Source: an uncultured Chthonomonas sp. (lineage in GTDB: Bacteria; Armatimonadota; Chthonomonadetes; Chthonomonadales; CAJBBX01). From it: a stretch of 58,497 nucleotides of DNA. The DNA lies in the NCBI GenBank assembly GCA_903885605.1, contig CAISJD010000026.1, forward strand, positions 1 through 58,497, in the 5' to 3' direction. Made by a program: the position numbers and the translations under genes. Position 1 is the first letter of the stretch. Each line of letters begins with the position of its first letter. Below, one piece after another: positions 23,455 through 32,177 of the stretch. Under the pieces are notes generated by a model. The model saw nothing but the letters and a program-made list of their open reading frames with translations. It made no database searches and was not told the origin of the DNA.

Positions 23455-25677
23455 GTGCAACGTGACGCCGACACCCCGACGCGACATGCCATCCAGGAGC
23501 GCGCTCTGGCGCCCAAGCCCGCCTCGATGAAGGAGCAGCGGCTGTCGGAGGCCTTCTTCGACCTCTATGCCGGCCTGCCCCACCGCGAGCGCCACGCCCG
23601 GTCGCTGGCCTACGCGCTGACGCACGAGCCGGTGCGCCTCTACCCCGGCGAGGGCCTCGTGGGGACGATCCACCAGGCCTGCCCCGGCGGCGGGTGTCCG
23701 CAGTGGGGCGGCGGCGGCGACCCGCGCTGGGACGGCCTCTCCGTGGTCGCCGAGGGCTTCCGCCGCGTGGCCGAGGAGCTCCCCGAGGACGCGGAGCTGA
23801 CGGGCGACGCCGGCGGCGCGTTCCTGATCTCCGGCGGCGCCTTCCCGGGTCACATCGGCTGGGACTGGCGGCTGATCGTGGAGCAGGGCGTGCTCATTCT
23901 CATCGACCGCTGCCGCGCCCGCGCCGCCGAGGACCCGGCCCACGCGCCCTTCTACGAGGGAGCCGTCATCGCATGGGAGGCCGTGCTGGCGTGGAACGAC
24001 GCACACGTGGCCGCCATGGAAGCCTGCCTGACGGACGCCGAGCCCGATGAGCGCGGCCGCTTGGAGCGCCTCATCGCCCTCTGCCGGCGCGTCCCGGCGC
24101 ACCCGGCGCGCAGCTTCCACGAGGCAGTGCAGGCGTTCCACTTCCAGCATCTCACCGTCATGCTCGAGAACCCCTTCGGAGGCAATGGCCCGGGGCGTGT
24201 GGACACGGTGCTGGGGCCCTACCTCGACCGCGACCTGGCTTCGGGAGCCGTCACGCCGGCGGAGGCGCGCGGACTGGTCACCGAGATGCTGCTGAAGTTC
24301 CACGAGCGCCTGGCGCCGGCGGACGGCTGGGTCGAGACCATCATGGTCGGCGGCGCGGACGCGCAGGGGCGCTGGACCGGCAACACGCTCTCCAGCCTCA
24401 TCGTCGAATGCTACATGGAGCTGAGCCAGACGCACCCGGCCGTCTACATGCGACTGGCGAAGAGCGCCCCCGACGACTTCGTGCGGCTGGCGGCGAGGTA
24501 CATGGTGGCCGGGGACAATCGCGCACAGATCCTGAACGACGACGCGATCGTCCCGGCGATGGTCGCTGCGGGCGTGGACGCCGACGATGCCGCGGACTAC
24601 ATGTGCGGCGGCTGCATGGAGATCAGCGCGCAGGCGAAGGCCGGCGACCTGCGCTTCACAATGATCCACAGCATCCCCAAGGTCGTCGAACTGCTGCTCA
24701 CCGGCGGCGAGTGCCTCATCACCGGCCGACGCCGCTCCGGGTTCGGGCCCGGGCTGGCGGGTTATGCCTCGTTCGAGGCGCTCTACGCGGCCTTCGAGGC
24801 CGAGTTGGCTCGCGAGGCCGGCGTGGCGGTGCGGAGGCTCGACATCTGGGGCGAGTGCGTCGCCGAGCGGCGTCCCACCTTCCTGATCTCCAGCCTGGTG
24901 CATGACTGCCTGGAGACGGGCCTCGACCTGCACGAAGGCGGCGCCCGGTACAACGACTACGGCACGGCCCCGGTGGGCATCCCCAACGCCGCCGACGCGC
25001 TCTACGCCGTGCAGCGCGCCCTCTTCACCGACGGCCTCTGCACCGCCGAGGAGATGCTTGCCGCCCTGCGAGCGGACTTCAGCGGTCACGAGCTGCTGCA
25101 CCGCGCCCTCTGCCGCCTGCCCCGGTTCGGCCAGGAGCACGCCGGGGCCGATGCCATGGCCGGGCGCGTGCTGCAGAGCGTCGCCGACGCCTACGCGGCC
25201 ACGCGGGGCCGGTTGGGCGGACGGCTCCTGCCCATGGTCTTCAACTTCGTCTGGACGCCCATGGTAGGCGGCGCGCTGGGCGCCTCGCCGGACGGGCGGC
25301 GCGCGGGCGCAACGGTGGCGCACGGGCTCACGCCGCAGGCATCGGGCATGACCGGCGGGCTCACGGCGGCGGTCAACTCCTGCACCTCGCTGCCGCAGTG
25401 CGCCATCGCCGGGGGCGCCACGACCATGTGGGACATGGACCCGGCATGGGCCGACGAGGCGACCCTGGAGGCCGTGATCCGGGCCTTCGTCAGCCGCGGC
25501 GGGCAGATCATGCAGGGGAACACCACCTCGGTGGCCGACCTGGAGGCGGCGCTGGAGCGCCCGGCGGACTACCCGAACCTGACGGTCCGCGTGGGCGGCT
25601 TCTCCGCGCGTTTCGTGGGCCTCGACCCCGCCGTGCAGCGGGAGATCGTGACTAGGTACCGACACCGTGGCGGGTAG
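23455..25677 (+). CDS. Glycyl radical enzyme (PFL/glycerol-dehydratase-like superfamily)
   Basis: The GTG at 23455 is chosen because GAGGAGG lies 7 nt upstream, giving 740 aa. The thiyl-radical Cys is C387 in MCGGCMEIS, followed by the general base E389 (C-x-E as in dehydratase and lyase members, unlike the CC of PFL). The C-terminal radical site is R712-V-G-G715-F, 25 residues from the end; G715 is the radical glycine. These enzymes are oxygen-sensitive C-C, C-O or C-N lyases or dehydratases activated by a radical-SAM protein, which is not in the window. The closest functional subclass is unclear. The next gene overlaps by 11 nt, and an oxidative aldehyde dehydrogenase is divergent. Confidence 0.9.
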   Translation: MQRDADTPTRHAIQERALAPKPASMKEQRLSEAFFDLYAGLPHRERHARSLAYALTHEPVRLYPGEGLVGTIHQACPGGGCPQWGGGGDPRWDGLSVVAEGFRRVAEELPEDAELTGDAGGAFLISGGAFPGHIGWDWRLIVEQGVLILIDRCRARAAEDPAHAPFYEGAVIAWEAVLAWNDAHVAAMEACLTDAEPDERGRLERLIALCRRVPAHPARSFHEAVQAFHFQHLTVMLENPFGGNGPGRVDTVLGPYLDRDLASGAVTPAEARGLVTEMLLKFHERLAPADGWVETIMVGGADAQGRWTGNTLSSLIVECYMELSQTHPAVYMRLAKSAPDDFVRLAARYMVAGDNRAQILNDDAIVPAMVAAGVDADDAADYMCGGCMEISAQAKAGDLRFTMIHSIPKVVELLLTGGECLITGRRRSGFGPGLAGYASFEALYAAFEAELAREAGVAVRRLDIWGECVAERRPTFLISSLVHDCLETGLDLHEGGARYNDYGTAPVGIPNAADALYAVQRALFTDGLCTAEEMLAALRADFSGHELLHRALCRLPRFGQEHAGADAMAGRVLQSVADAYAATRGRLGGRLLPMVFNFVWTPMVGGALGASPDGRRAGATVAHGLTPQASGMTGGLTAAVNSCTSLPQCAIAGGATTMWDMDPAWADEATLEAVIRAFVSRGGQIMQGNTTSVADLEAALERPADYPNLTVRVGGFSARFVGLDPAVQREIVTRYRHRGG

Positions 25678-27901
25678 GGCACAGGGGCTCGCATCGCTCA
25701 TCGCGTTGGCTTGCATCGTCGGCCTGATCCCTGCCGCCCGCGGCCATGACGCCGATGACGGCGCACCCACCGCCGCGGAGATCGCCCGCACGCAGCCGCC
25801 CATCCCCGGCGCAGAGGAGTTCGCACGCGCCCTGCTCCCCGCCATGCGCGGAGGTCTGTCCGAGGCCGAGGGCGCTCGCGCGGCGGCGGTGGGCGCGGCG
25901 CTTGCAGCCCGCGACGCGGCCCGCGACGGCCGCGGGTACGGAGGGCAGCCGGCAGGTGAGTACCACCGCTGGCGGGCCGAGCAGGCGCTTCTCGCCTTCG
26001 TCGACGGCCGCGCCGACCGGATCGACCTGGACTTCCGTGCGGGCGTCGCGCCGATCGCGGCGGCGCCGGTCGCCATCGACGGGCAGACGGGTCTGGCCAT
26101 CCTCGCGGTGCGCATGCCCGGCCCCGGCGAGCGGTTCGTCGTCCACGACATGGACCTGGCCTCGGAGCGGGACGCCGCGCCGCTCACGATCCCGGTTGCT
26201 CCGACCGGCCGCACGGTGGTCCTGCTGCGCATCGAGCAGCTACCTGCAGGCAGCAGCGTCGTGGTGGTGCGCCTCCAGCCGCCGACGGGCCCGATGCTCC
26301 TAGCATCGCTCACCTTCGTGGCCCGGCCCATGGGTCAGCTTGCGGTCTCGGTGCGCGACGAACGCGGCCGACCTGCGCCCGTGCTCATGCGCCTCACGTC
26401 CGCCGTCGGAGGGAGGCTCTGGGGGCCGGCCGGCGCCGTCGACTACCGGGAGATGATGAACGCGATCACCAGCCTGCCGATCTACGGTCCCGGCAGGGGC
26501 TACCCGGTCTGGATCCCCCTGCGCTACCAGGGCAGCTACTGGGTGGTCCCAGGCCCCTTCGACATGGCGATCCCGGCGGGCGACTGGGAGATAGAGATCG
26601 TGCGGGGACCGGAGTACGCGCCGATCCGCCGGACCGTGCGCGTGCCCGAAGCCGGCCGCGCATCCGCCGATATCCGCCTGCGCCGATGGGTGCGTATGGC
26701 CGATCGCGGCTGGTTTTCCGGCGACGACCACGTGCACTCGCGCCTGATGCACAGCGAGGACGCCGACAAGCTCCTCGCGTTCTGTCGGGCGGTGGACCTG
26801 AACGTCTGCAACGTGCTGGAAATGGGCGACCCCGCCCGGACCTGGTACCCCCAGCGTGGCTTCGGGCCGGCATTCCGCGCCCACCTGGGCGACCACTGGC
26901 TCGTTCCGGGACAAGAGGACCCGCGATCGGCGCTGGGCCACGCCATCGGGCTGAACCTGACGGCGCGAGTGCGGGACACCTCGCGGTACCTGCTGAACGA
27001 TTGGGTCGCCGGAGAGATCCACCGCCAGGGCGGCCTCTACGGCCACACACACGTGGGCAGCGGCGTCAAGGAGCTGATGACCGAGCGGGAGATGGCGCTC
27101 TACGCACCCTTCGGCATCGTCGACTTCGCCAGCGTTATGCAGGCCGGCCTGGGCACGCAGCTCTACTACGACTTCCTCAACCTCGGCTACCGCATCACCG
27201 CCACGGCCGGAAGCGATACGCCCTATGGCGGCACCATCGGCGCCGTCCGCACCTACGCCCAGTGCGGAAAGGGACCCTTCGACCCCGACCGCTGGTTTGA
27301 CGCAGTCCGTGCCGGCCGCACGTTCGTCTCCAACGGCGTCATGGTGGAGTTGACCGTGGCCGGCAAGCTGCCGGGCGATGCGCTCAAGGTCAAGCCGGGG
27401 CAGGCCGTGCGAGTGCGGGCCCGGGCCTTCGGCCTTCCGGGCGAGTGGGCGCCGCGGCGTCTGGAGGTGATCATGCTCGGCAAGACGATCAGGGCAGTGG
27501 AGGCCAAAGGTCCGGCCGGCACGGACCTGGCCGTCGACGTCCCGCTACCGGTAGGCCAGGGCGGCTGGGTCGTCGCCCGCGCATGGGGCGAGGACGGCTC
27601 CGAGGCGCTCACCAGTCCCGTCTGGCTGGAGCGAGAGGGCTTCCGCTCCTGGAGCGCGGCCGATGCCCCGGGGATCATTGCCCGCCAGATGACCACGCTG
27701 GACGAGATCGACGCGGCGCTCGCCACGGCCGTCAAAGAGGCAGCACAGCCCTGGCGGAAGCTGGATACCTACACGCACTCCATCGCCGACCGGGCGCCGG
27801 AGGTACGCGAACGGATCACCCGCGCCCGCGCCGAGTACCGAAGGCTTCTCGAACTCGCGGCCGCCGAGCGCAGGAAGATGGGGGCTCCCAGGTCGAACTA
27901 A
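25667..27901 (+). CDS. CehA/McbA-type exported metallohydrolase (PHP domain)
   Basis: The GTG at 25667 overlaps the glycyl radical enzyme end by 11 nt, indicating translational coupling. A signal peptide (LASLIALACIVGLIPAARG) starts the 744-aa protein. A long N-terminal region of beta-structure precedes the PHP-type metal site: DDHVHSRLMHSED (~353), GLYGHTHVGSG (~457) and AGSDTPYGG (~516). This D-x-H-x-H arrangement is seen in CehA/McbA proteins, first described as carbaryl hydrolases, though most members act on unknown substrates. The C-terminal half holds an Ig-like segment and a helical tail. The link with a glycyl radical enzyme is unusual. Confidence 0.85.
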   Translation: MAGRAQGLASLIALACIVGLIPAARGHDADDGAPTAAEIARTQPPIPGAEEFARALLPAMRGGLSEAEGARAAAVGAALAARDAARDGRGYGGQPAGEYHRWRAEQALLAFVDGRADRIDLDFRAGVAPIAAAPVAIDGQTGLAILAVRMPGPGERFVVHDMDLASERDAAPLTIPVAPTGRTVVLLRIEQLPAGSSVVVVRLQPPTGPMLLASLTFVARPMGQLAVSVRDERGRPAPVLMRLTSAVGGRLWGPAGAVDYREMMNAITSLPIYGPGRGYPVWIPLRYQGSYWVVPGPFDMAIPAGDWEIEIVRGPEYAPIRRTVRVPEAGRASADIRLRRWVRMADRGWFSGDDHVHSRLMHSEDADKLLAFCRAVDLNVCNVLEMGDPARTWYPQRGFGPAFRAHLGDHWLVPGQEDPRSALGHAIGLNLTARVRDTSRYLLNDWVAGEIHRQGGLYGHTHVGSGVKELMTEREMALYAPFGIVDFASVMQAGLGTQLYYDFLNLGYRITATAGSDTPYGGTIGAVRTYAQCGKGPFDPDRWFDAVRAGRTFVSNGVMVELTVAGKLPGDALKVKPGQAVRVRARAFGLPGEWAPRRLEVIMLGKTIRAVEAKGPAGTDLAVDVPLPVGQGGWVVARAWGEDGSEALTSPVWLEREGFRSWSAADAPGIIARQMTTLDEIDAALATAVKEAAQPWRKLDTYTHSIADRAPEVRERITRARAEYRRLLELAAAERRKMGAPRSN

Positions 27902-27962
27902 GCATCCGGCGCTACCATGCGCCGCCGCAACCGCCGCAACTCACCCGAACAAGGAACGCACA

Positions 27963-29954
27963 ATGAGACACTGGCTCGTGGCCGCGCTTGCGGCAGGCCT
28001 ATGCATGGCCCGGACGGCGTCGGCCCAGGAGCCGAGCACGAGGGACCTCTACTCCGACACCTGGGTGGCATCGGACGCCCTGGGCCGCACCATGCCCGAC
28101 CTGAAGGCCGTGGGCCCCGTGAAGAACGACCAGCGCCGCGTGGTGGGCATCTTCTACATCGCGTGGCACAGCGACAGCGGCAACAAGAACTTCAAGAGCC
28201 CCTACGGCGCGGACGTGGCGCGCATCCTGGCCAAGGACCCCAAGGCTCGTCTCGACGCCAACCACCCGCTCTGGACCGAGGGCTCCTACCACTGGGGCGA
28301 GCCGGAGATGGGCTACTTCCTGAGCAAGGACGAGTGGGTCATCCGCAAGGACATGTCCATGCTGGCCGACGCGGGCGTGGATGTGCTGGTGATGGATGTC
28401 ACCAACGCCGTGCGCTACTGGGACGAGTGGGACGTGATCTTCCCGGTGATGCAGAAGATGAAGGCCGAGGGCAACAAGGTGCCCAAGTTCTGCTTCTGGG
28501 CCTTCAACGGGCCGGTCATCACCGTGGTGCAGGACCTCTACGAGAAGATCTACAAGGCCGGGAAGTACAAGGACCTCTGGTACTACTGGGACGGCAAGCC
28601 GCTGATGCTCCACAACGGCATGCCCTCCACGGATGCCAACGGCGGCGGCTTCACCAACCCCAACCCAAACTACGTCGCGGCGGCCAAGACCGACCCCACG
28701 CACCCCCGCTACGGCGACCCCGACTACTGCGAGCCGCTCTACAAGGACTACACCAAGGAGGTGAAGGAGTACTTCACGCTCCGCACCATGTGGTGGGGCT
28801 ATCACCAGTGGGCCGGCAAGCGGTTCGTCGGCACTGAGGACAACTGGAGCTTCGGCTACGACCTGGCCCACGAGCCCGTGAAGAAGATGAACCCCATGGA
28901 CCTGGTCTCCACGCACCAGGGCAAGCGCGAGGAGGCAGCGGTGACCCCGGCGCAGCATCCCTCCAGCCATGTGGGCAAGTCATGGACCCGCGAGAAGGGC
29001 GAACCCAAGCTCAACGACCAGGATCTGCCCGAGCCCACCTTCGTCCCATGGCTCGGCAAGACGGTTGCGAACCCCGAGGGCTACGGCATCTACTTCCAGC
29101 AGCGCTGGGACGAGGCGCTTGCCGCCAACCCGCAGTTCCTCTACATTAATGACTGGAACGAGTGGACCGCCGGCAAGTACCCGCCCGCCGCGGGCACCAA
29201 GTTCCCCTTCCTGGGCCGGCAGAGCGACTACTTCTTCGTCGATCAGTACAACCCGGAGTTCAACCGCTGCGTCCAGCCCATGAAGGGCGGCTACACTGAC
29301 AACTATTATATGCAGATGGCGCAGAACATCCGGCGCTACAAGGGCGTCCGGCCCATCCCTGAGAACCGCGGCCTGTCGCAGGTGAAGATCGACGGAGCCT
29401 TCGGCGACTGGTCCGGCGTCAGCGTCGAGTACCGCGACACGGTCCGCGATAATGCCCACCGCGACTACATCGGCTACGGCGGCCTGAAGTACACCAACAC
29501 GTCGGGCCGCAACGACATCGTCACCGCCAAGGTGGCCATGCGCCGCGACGCGGTGGCGTTCACCGCCGAGTCCGCCGCGCCGCTCACCCCATACACCGGC
29601 CGCAACTGGATGCTCCTGCTGATCGACGCCGACAAGGACCCGAAGACCGGCTGGCAGGGGTACGACTTCGTCGTCAACCGAAGCGTCCTCAGCTCAACGA
29701 CCACCACCCTGATGCGCTGGACCAAGGCCGGCGTGTGGGAGACCGTGGCCAAGCTGCCCTACCGCGCCTCCGGCAAGGCGCTGGAGCTGAGTATCCCCCG
29801 CAAGTTGCTGGGCATCGGCGGCGGCGCGGCAGCCTCCTTCGACTTCAAGTGGGCCGACAATCCGCAAGACCTGAAGGACGCCATCAGCCTCTGCACCGAC
29901 GGCGACACAGCCCCGAACCGCCGATTCAACTACCGGTTCCTCTGGAAGCGGTGA
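27963..29954 (+). CDS. GH71/GH99-like TIM-barrel protein with C-terminal CBM9-like domain
   Basis: The ATG at 27963 follows GGAACG. The signal peptide (WLVAALAAGLCMARTASA) indicates secretion. The core (~residues 55-450) has FYIAWHSDSG, WGEPEMGYF, MLADAGVDVLVMDVTN and WWGYHQWAGK, a pattern of GH71/GH99-like barrels that open alpha-mannans or alpha-glucans; exact family membership is not certain. Residues ~465-663 (VKIDGAFGDWSGVSVEYRD ... LLIDADKDPKTGWQGYDF) form a CBM9-like sugar-binding or DOMON-like beta-sandwich. A 61-nt gap separates it from the upstream PHP gene, so it may share that transcript. Confidence 0.65.
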   Translation: MRHWLVAALAAGLCMARTASAQEPSTRDLYSDTWVASDALGRTMPDLKAVGPVKNDQRRVVGIFYIAWHSDSGNKNFKSPYGADVARILAKDPKARLDANHPLWTEGSYHWGEPEMGYFLSKDEWVIRKDMSMLADAGVDVLVMDVTNAVRYWDEWDVIFPVMQKMKAEGNKVPKFCFWAFNGPVITVVQDLYEKIYKAGKYKDLWYYWDGKPLMLHNGMPSTDANGGGFTNPNPNYVAAAKTDPTHPRYGDPDYCEPLYKDYTKEVKEYFTLRTMWWGYHQWAGKRFVGTEDNWSFGYDLAHEPVKKMNPMDLVSTHQGKREEAAVTPAQHPSSHVGKSWTREKGEPKLNDQDLPEPTFVPWLGKTVANPEGYGIYFQQRWDEALAANPQFLYINDWNEWTAGKYPPAAGTKFPFLGRQSDYFFVDQYNPEFNRCVQPMKGGYTDNYYMQMAQNIRRYKGVRPIPENRGLSQVKIDGAFGDWSGVSVEYRDTVRDNAHRDYIGYGGLKYTNTSGRNDIVTAKVAMRRDAVAFTAESAAPLTPYTGRNWMLLLIDADKDPKTGWQGYDFVVNRSVLSSTTTTLMRWTKAGVWETVAKLPYRASGKALELSIPRKLLGIGGGAAASFDFKWADNPQDLKDAISLCTDGDTAPNRRFNYRFLWKR

Positions 29955-29969
29955 TCCTGTAGCCTCGGT

Positions 29970-30008
29970 CATGGCCGCCGCCGGCTGGATCGATCGGCGG
30001 CGGCCATG
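29970..30008. terminator. Bidirectional hairpin between convergent genes
   Basis: A perfect 14-bp inverted repeat (CATGGCCGCCGCCG at 29970-29983, its complement at 29995-30008) has an 11-nt loop. It lies in the 66-nt gap between two convergent stops (29954 and 30021). It has no T-run, so it is a Rho-assisted or simple stem terminator candidate. Confidence 0.7.
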
Positions 30009-30020
30009 GCCTTGCCGGGC

Positions 30021-31040
30021 TCAGTAGACGATGAGCCCCCGGTTCCTTCGGCGGCTCGCCGGCGACGCGAGGGTGGTCGACACCGGGCCGGCCTCCTTGC
30101 CGTTCGGCGAGACGCGGAAAGCCGCCAGGTGTACGATGCGGCCCCACGCGGCAAGCGCGCCTCCGGCCAGCCGGGGTCCCTCAAACCGAAGGTCCTCGCC
30201 CTCGCCGATCGCCGGGTGAACGCTCACGGTGGCTTCGCAGACCGCCTGCAGCAGCCGTGCCGCGCCGGTAGCCGAGGGCGCCTCGGATGCGGGATCCGCG
30301 ACGAGCGCATCCAGCGCGTAGCTGCGAACCAGCTTGGGCAGCATCTTCGCCAGCGTCGCCGGGCAGTCGAACAGGTCCATGCCGCTGGTGCGGCCGCCGA
30401 CGGCGAATGCCGCGCCCACCTGGCCCTCCACGGGCGCGAAGGCCCGCACGAAGTCCTCGATAGCCGGAGCGTGCTGCTCGAAGGCGTCCGCCATGGCGTG
30501 CGTCGGCGCATCCACGCTCAGCCGGTCGGCCATCATCGCGATGTCGGACCAGACCTCGCCCTGATCGGACTGCGATGAGCCGCGGTCCCGGCGCGCCTCG
30601 GTGACGCCGGCGTTCCGCTTGGCCCGACCGGTGGCGAAGTGGGCTCGCGGCGATGACTGGAAGGCGACGCTGGTCTGATGCCAGCGCCCCGCCTCCACGC
30701 ACGAGACCGGGATCATGATGGTCTTGCCGGCCGGCGCGAGGATCGAGAGGTTGAGCACGCGGTTCTGCTTGGCGCCCACCAGCTCCTCCCCGTCCATGAG
30801 GAAGACCGGCTTCTCCGCATTGTTGGTGAACTTCAGTTCAGGCACGCTGCCCGATGCCGAGACCTCCGTCACCCGTGCGACGCCGCGCTGCAGAGCCTCA
30901 TCCAGGGTCAGATAGCCCGGTTCCACCGTTGAGTCGCCCAGTAGTGGCCACACCGTGAGGTTGCGGAAAGCCACGGGCTCGCCGACCTTCAGTCCGTGCG
31001 CGAGGTCCTTGATCAGTACAGCGCTCTCTAGAGGCTGCAT
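30021..31040 (-). CDS. ARPP-1/DUF6569-like protein
   Basis: Starting at the ATG at 31040, the product is 339 aa with no signal peptide. The segments LKVGEPVAFRNLTVWPLLG, LTLDEALQRGVARVTEVSASGSVPEL, MDGEELVGAKQNRVLN and IPVSCVEAGRWH match my memory of the ARPP-1 domain (DUF6569; ARG- and rhodanese-phosphatase-associated). The domain has no demonstrated reaction. The central part is rich in R/D/Q (~residues 140-165), a likely linker. The gene is co-directional with the beta-propeller gene 118 nt upstream, but no shared function is evident. Confidence 0.75.
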   Translation of the reverse strand: MQPLESAVLIKDLAHGLKVGEPVAFRNLTVWPLLGDSTVEPGYLTLDEALQRGVARVTEVSASGSVPELKFTNNAEKPVFLMDGEELVGAKQNRVLNLSILAPAGKTIMIPVSCVEAGRWHQTSVAFQSSPRAHFATGRAKRNAGVTEARRDRGSSQSDQGEVWSDIAMMADRLSVDAPTHAMADAFEQHAPAIEDFVRAFAPVEGQVGAAFAVGGRTSGMDLFDCPATLAKMLPKLVRSYALDALVADPASEAPSATGAARLLQAVCEATVSVHPAIGEGEDLRFEGPRLAGGALAAWGRIVHLAAFRVSPNGKEAGPVSTTLASPASRRRNRGLIVY

Positions 31041-31158
31041 CCTATCCCGCCTTCCTATGGCCGCCCGCCCGCTGGACACGCCTGTCTGCGGCGGCCTATG
31101 GACGGCTACTCGCGCAGCCTGGCTGAAAGCGGAAACGAACTTTGCGGAGATCCAGAGG

Positions 31159-32052
31159 CTAGTCCCAGGCCATCTCGGCAATGCTCAGGCCGCGCCGGGG
31201 CCACTCGACGCTGGAGAGGTACCAGCCGCCCTGCTCGCCACGGATCACCTCCGGCGCGTGGGCCTCCAGTTGTGCGATGGGACGGGCGGGATCGAAGCCG
31301 CGCGGGCCGTCCGAGCGGAAGACCCATGTCTTGTGCTGGTACGCCCCCGAGAGGTCGGCGCCGTCCCAGAGGCCGTCATAGCCGCAGACGAAGAGGAAGA
31401 AGGCGCCCTCGCGCTCGACCATGAAGGGCGACTCCGGCGCGATCCCATCGGGCATCTGGAGGAGTGTCTCCGCGGCGCTCCACGTTTGAAGGTCCGCCGA
31501 GGTCCGCATCATCACCCGGTCGAGGCTGCAGTAGATCAGGTGGTCGATGTCGCCCACGCGGAAGAGCATGGGATCGCGGGTAGTCGGCTCCTCCCAGAAG
31601 AGCGGCCCTCGAGGCGTCCAGTGGATCAGGTCGGGCGAAGTCGCTAACCGGAGCGGGTCGGGTCCGTAGACCATAAGGTAGGCGTCGCCCCGCCGGACCC
31701 CGTGCGGCGCGTAGATCTGGGGCGGCTCGCCGGGGCGGTCGGCCGGGCAGAGCGCCTTGGGCAGCTCCTCCCACAGGCCCTCTACCAGCGCCTCGGCAAG
31801 CTCGCCGGGCGGGGCAGCCGCGTGGAAGAGCTGGTACTCGCCGTCGTGGACGTTGGCCGAGCTCGTGATCGGGTGCGTGATGCCCAGGGCGTGCCAACGG
31901 CCGTCCGGGCCGCGCACCACGGTGTGGTCATTGGGCACCCATTCGGCGTAGATGCGCCCGGCAGCCAACTCAACCGTGTCCGGACCGTCGAAGCGATCGG
32001 GCTCAGGCCGGTAGACTGTCACCCATGGACCCACGATCCTCGGCGTCGCCAC
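31159..32052 (-). CDS. GH43/GH32-like five-bladed beta-propeller glycosidase
   Basis: The GTG at 32052 is preceded by AGGGGAGG at a good distance; the longer upstream frame is low-complexity. The 297-aa protein has no signal peptide. It shows the blade motifs of GH43/GH32/GH117-type propellers: RIYAEWVPNDHTVVRGPDG (first acidic residue), YAPHGVRRGDAYLMVYGPDP, LRLATSPDLIHWTPRGPLF, RDPMLFRVGDIDHLIYCS (transition-state Asp candidate) and APESPFMVEREGAFFLF with a Glu that could be the acid. Such enzymes cleave arabinosides, xylosides or fructosides. It is divergent from the GH101-like gene, separated by 125 nt. Confidence 0.75.
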   Translation of the reverse strand: MATPRIVGPWVTVYRPEPDRFDGPDTVELAAGRIYAEWVPNDHTVVRGPDGRWHALGITHPITSSANVHDGEYQLFHAAAPPGELAEALVEGLWEELPKALCPADRPGEPPQIYAPHGVRRGDAYLMVYGPDPLRLATSPDLIHWTPRGPLFWEEPTTRDPMLFRVGDIDHLIYCSLDRVMMRTSADLQTWSAAETLLQMPDGIAPESPFMVEREGAFFLFVCGYDGLWDGADLSGAYQHKTWVFRSDGPRGFDPARPIAQLEAHAPEVIRGEQGGWYLSSVEWPRRGLSIAEMAWD

Positions 32053-32177
32053 AAGCCACCTCCCCTGCGCACGGGGACCGGCGAGTGTACCGACCGGGCC
32101 GCGGCACCCCATGGTACCGCCTGGCCACAGCTCAGGCGATGCGCGCGGCGGCGGCCCTCCGCCGCAAGGGGGAACGG

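Noticed and set aside
23365-26331. 988-aa minus-strand open frame
   Set aside because: It is antisense to the glycyl radical enzyme, composed of R/A/G-rich sequence without motifs.
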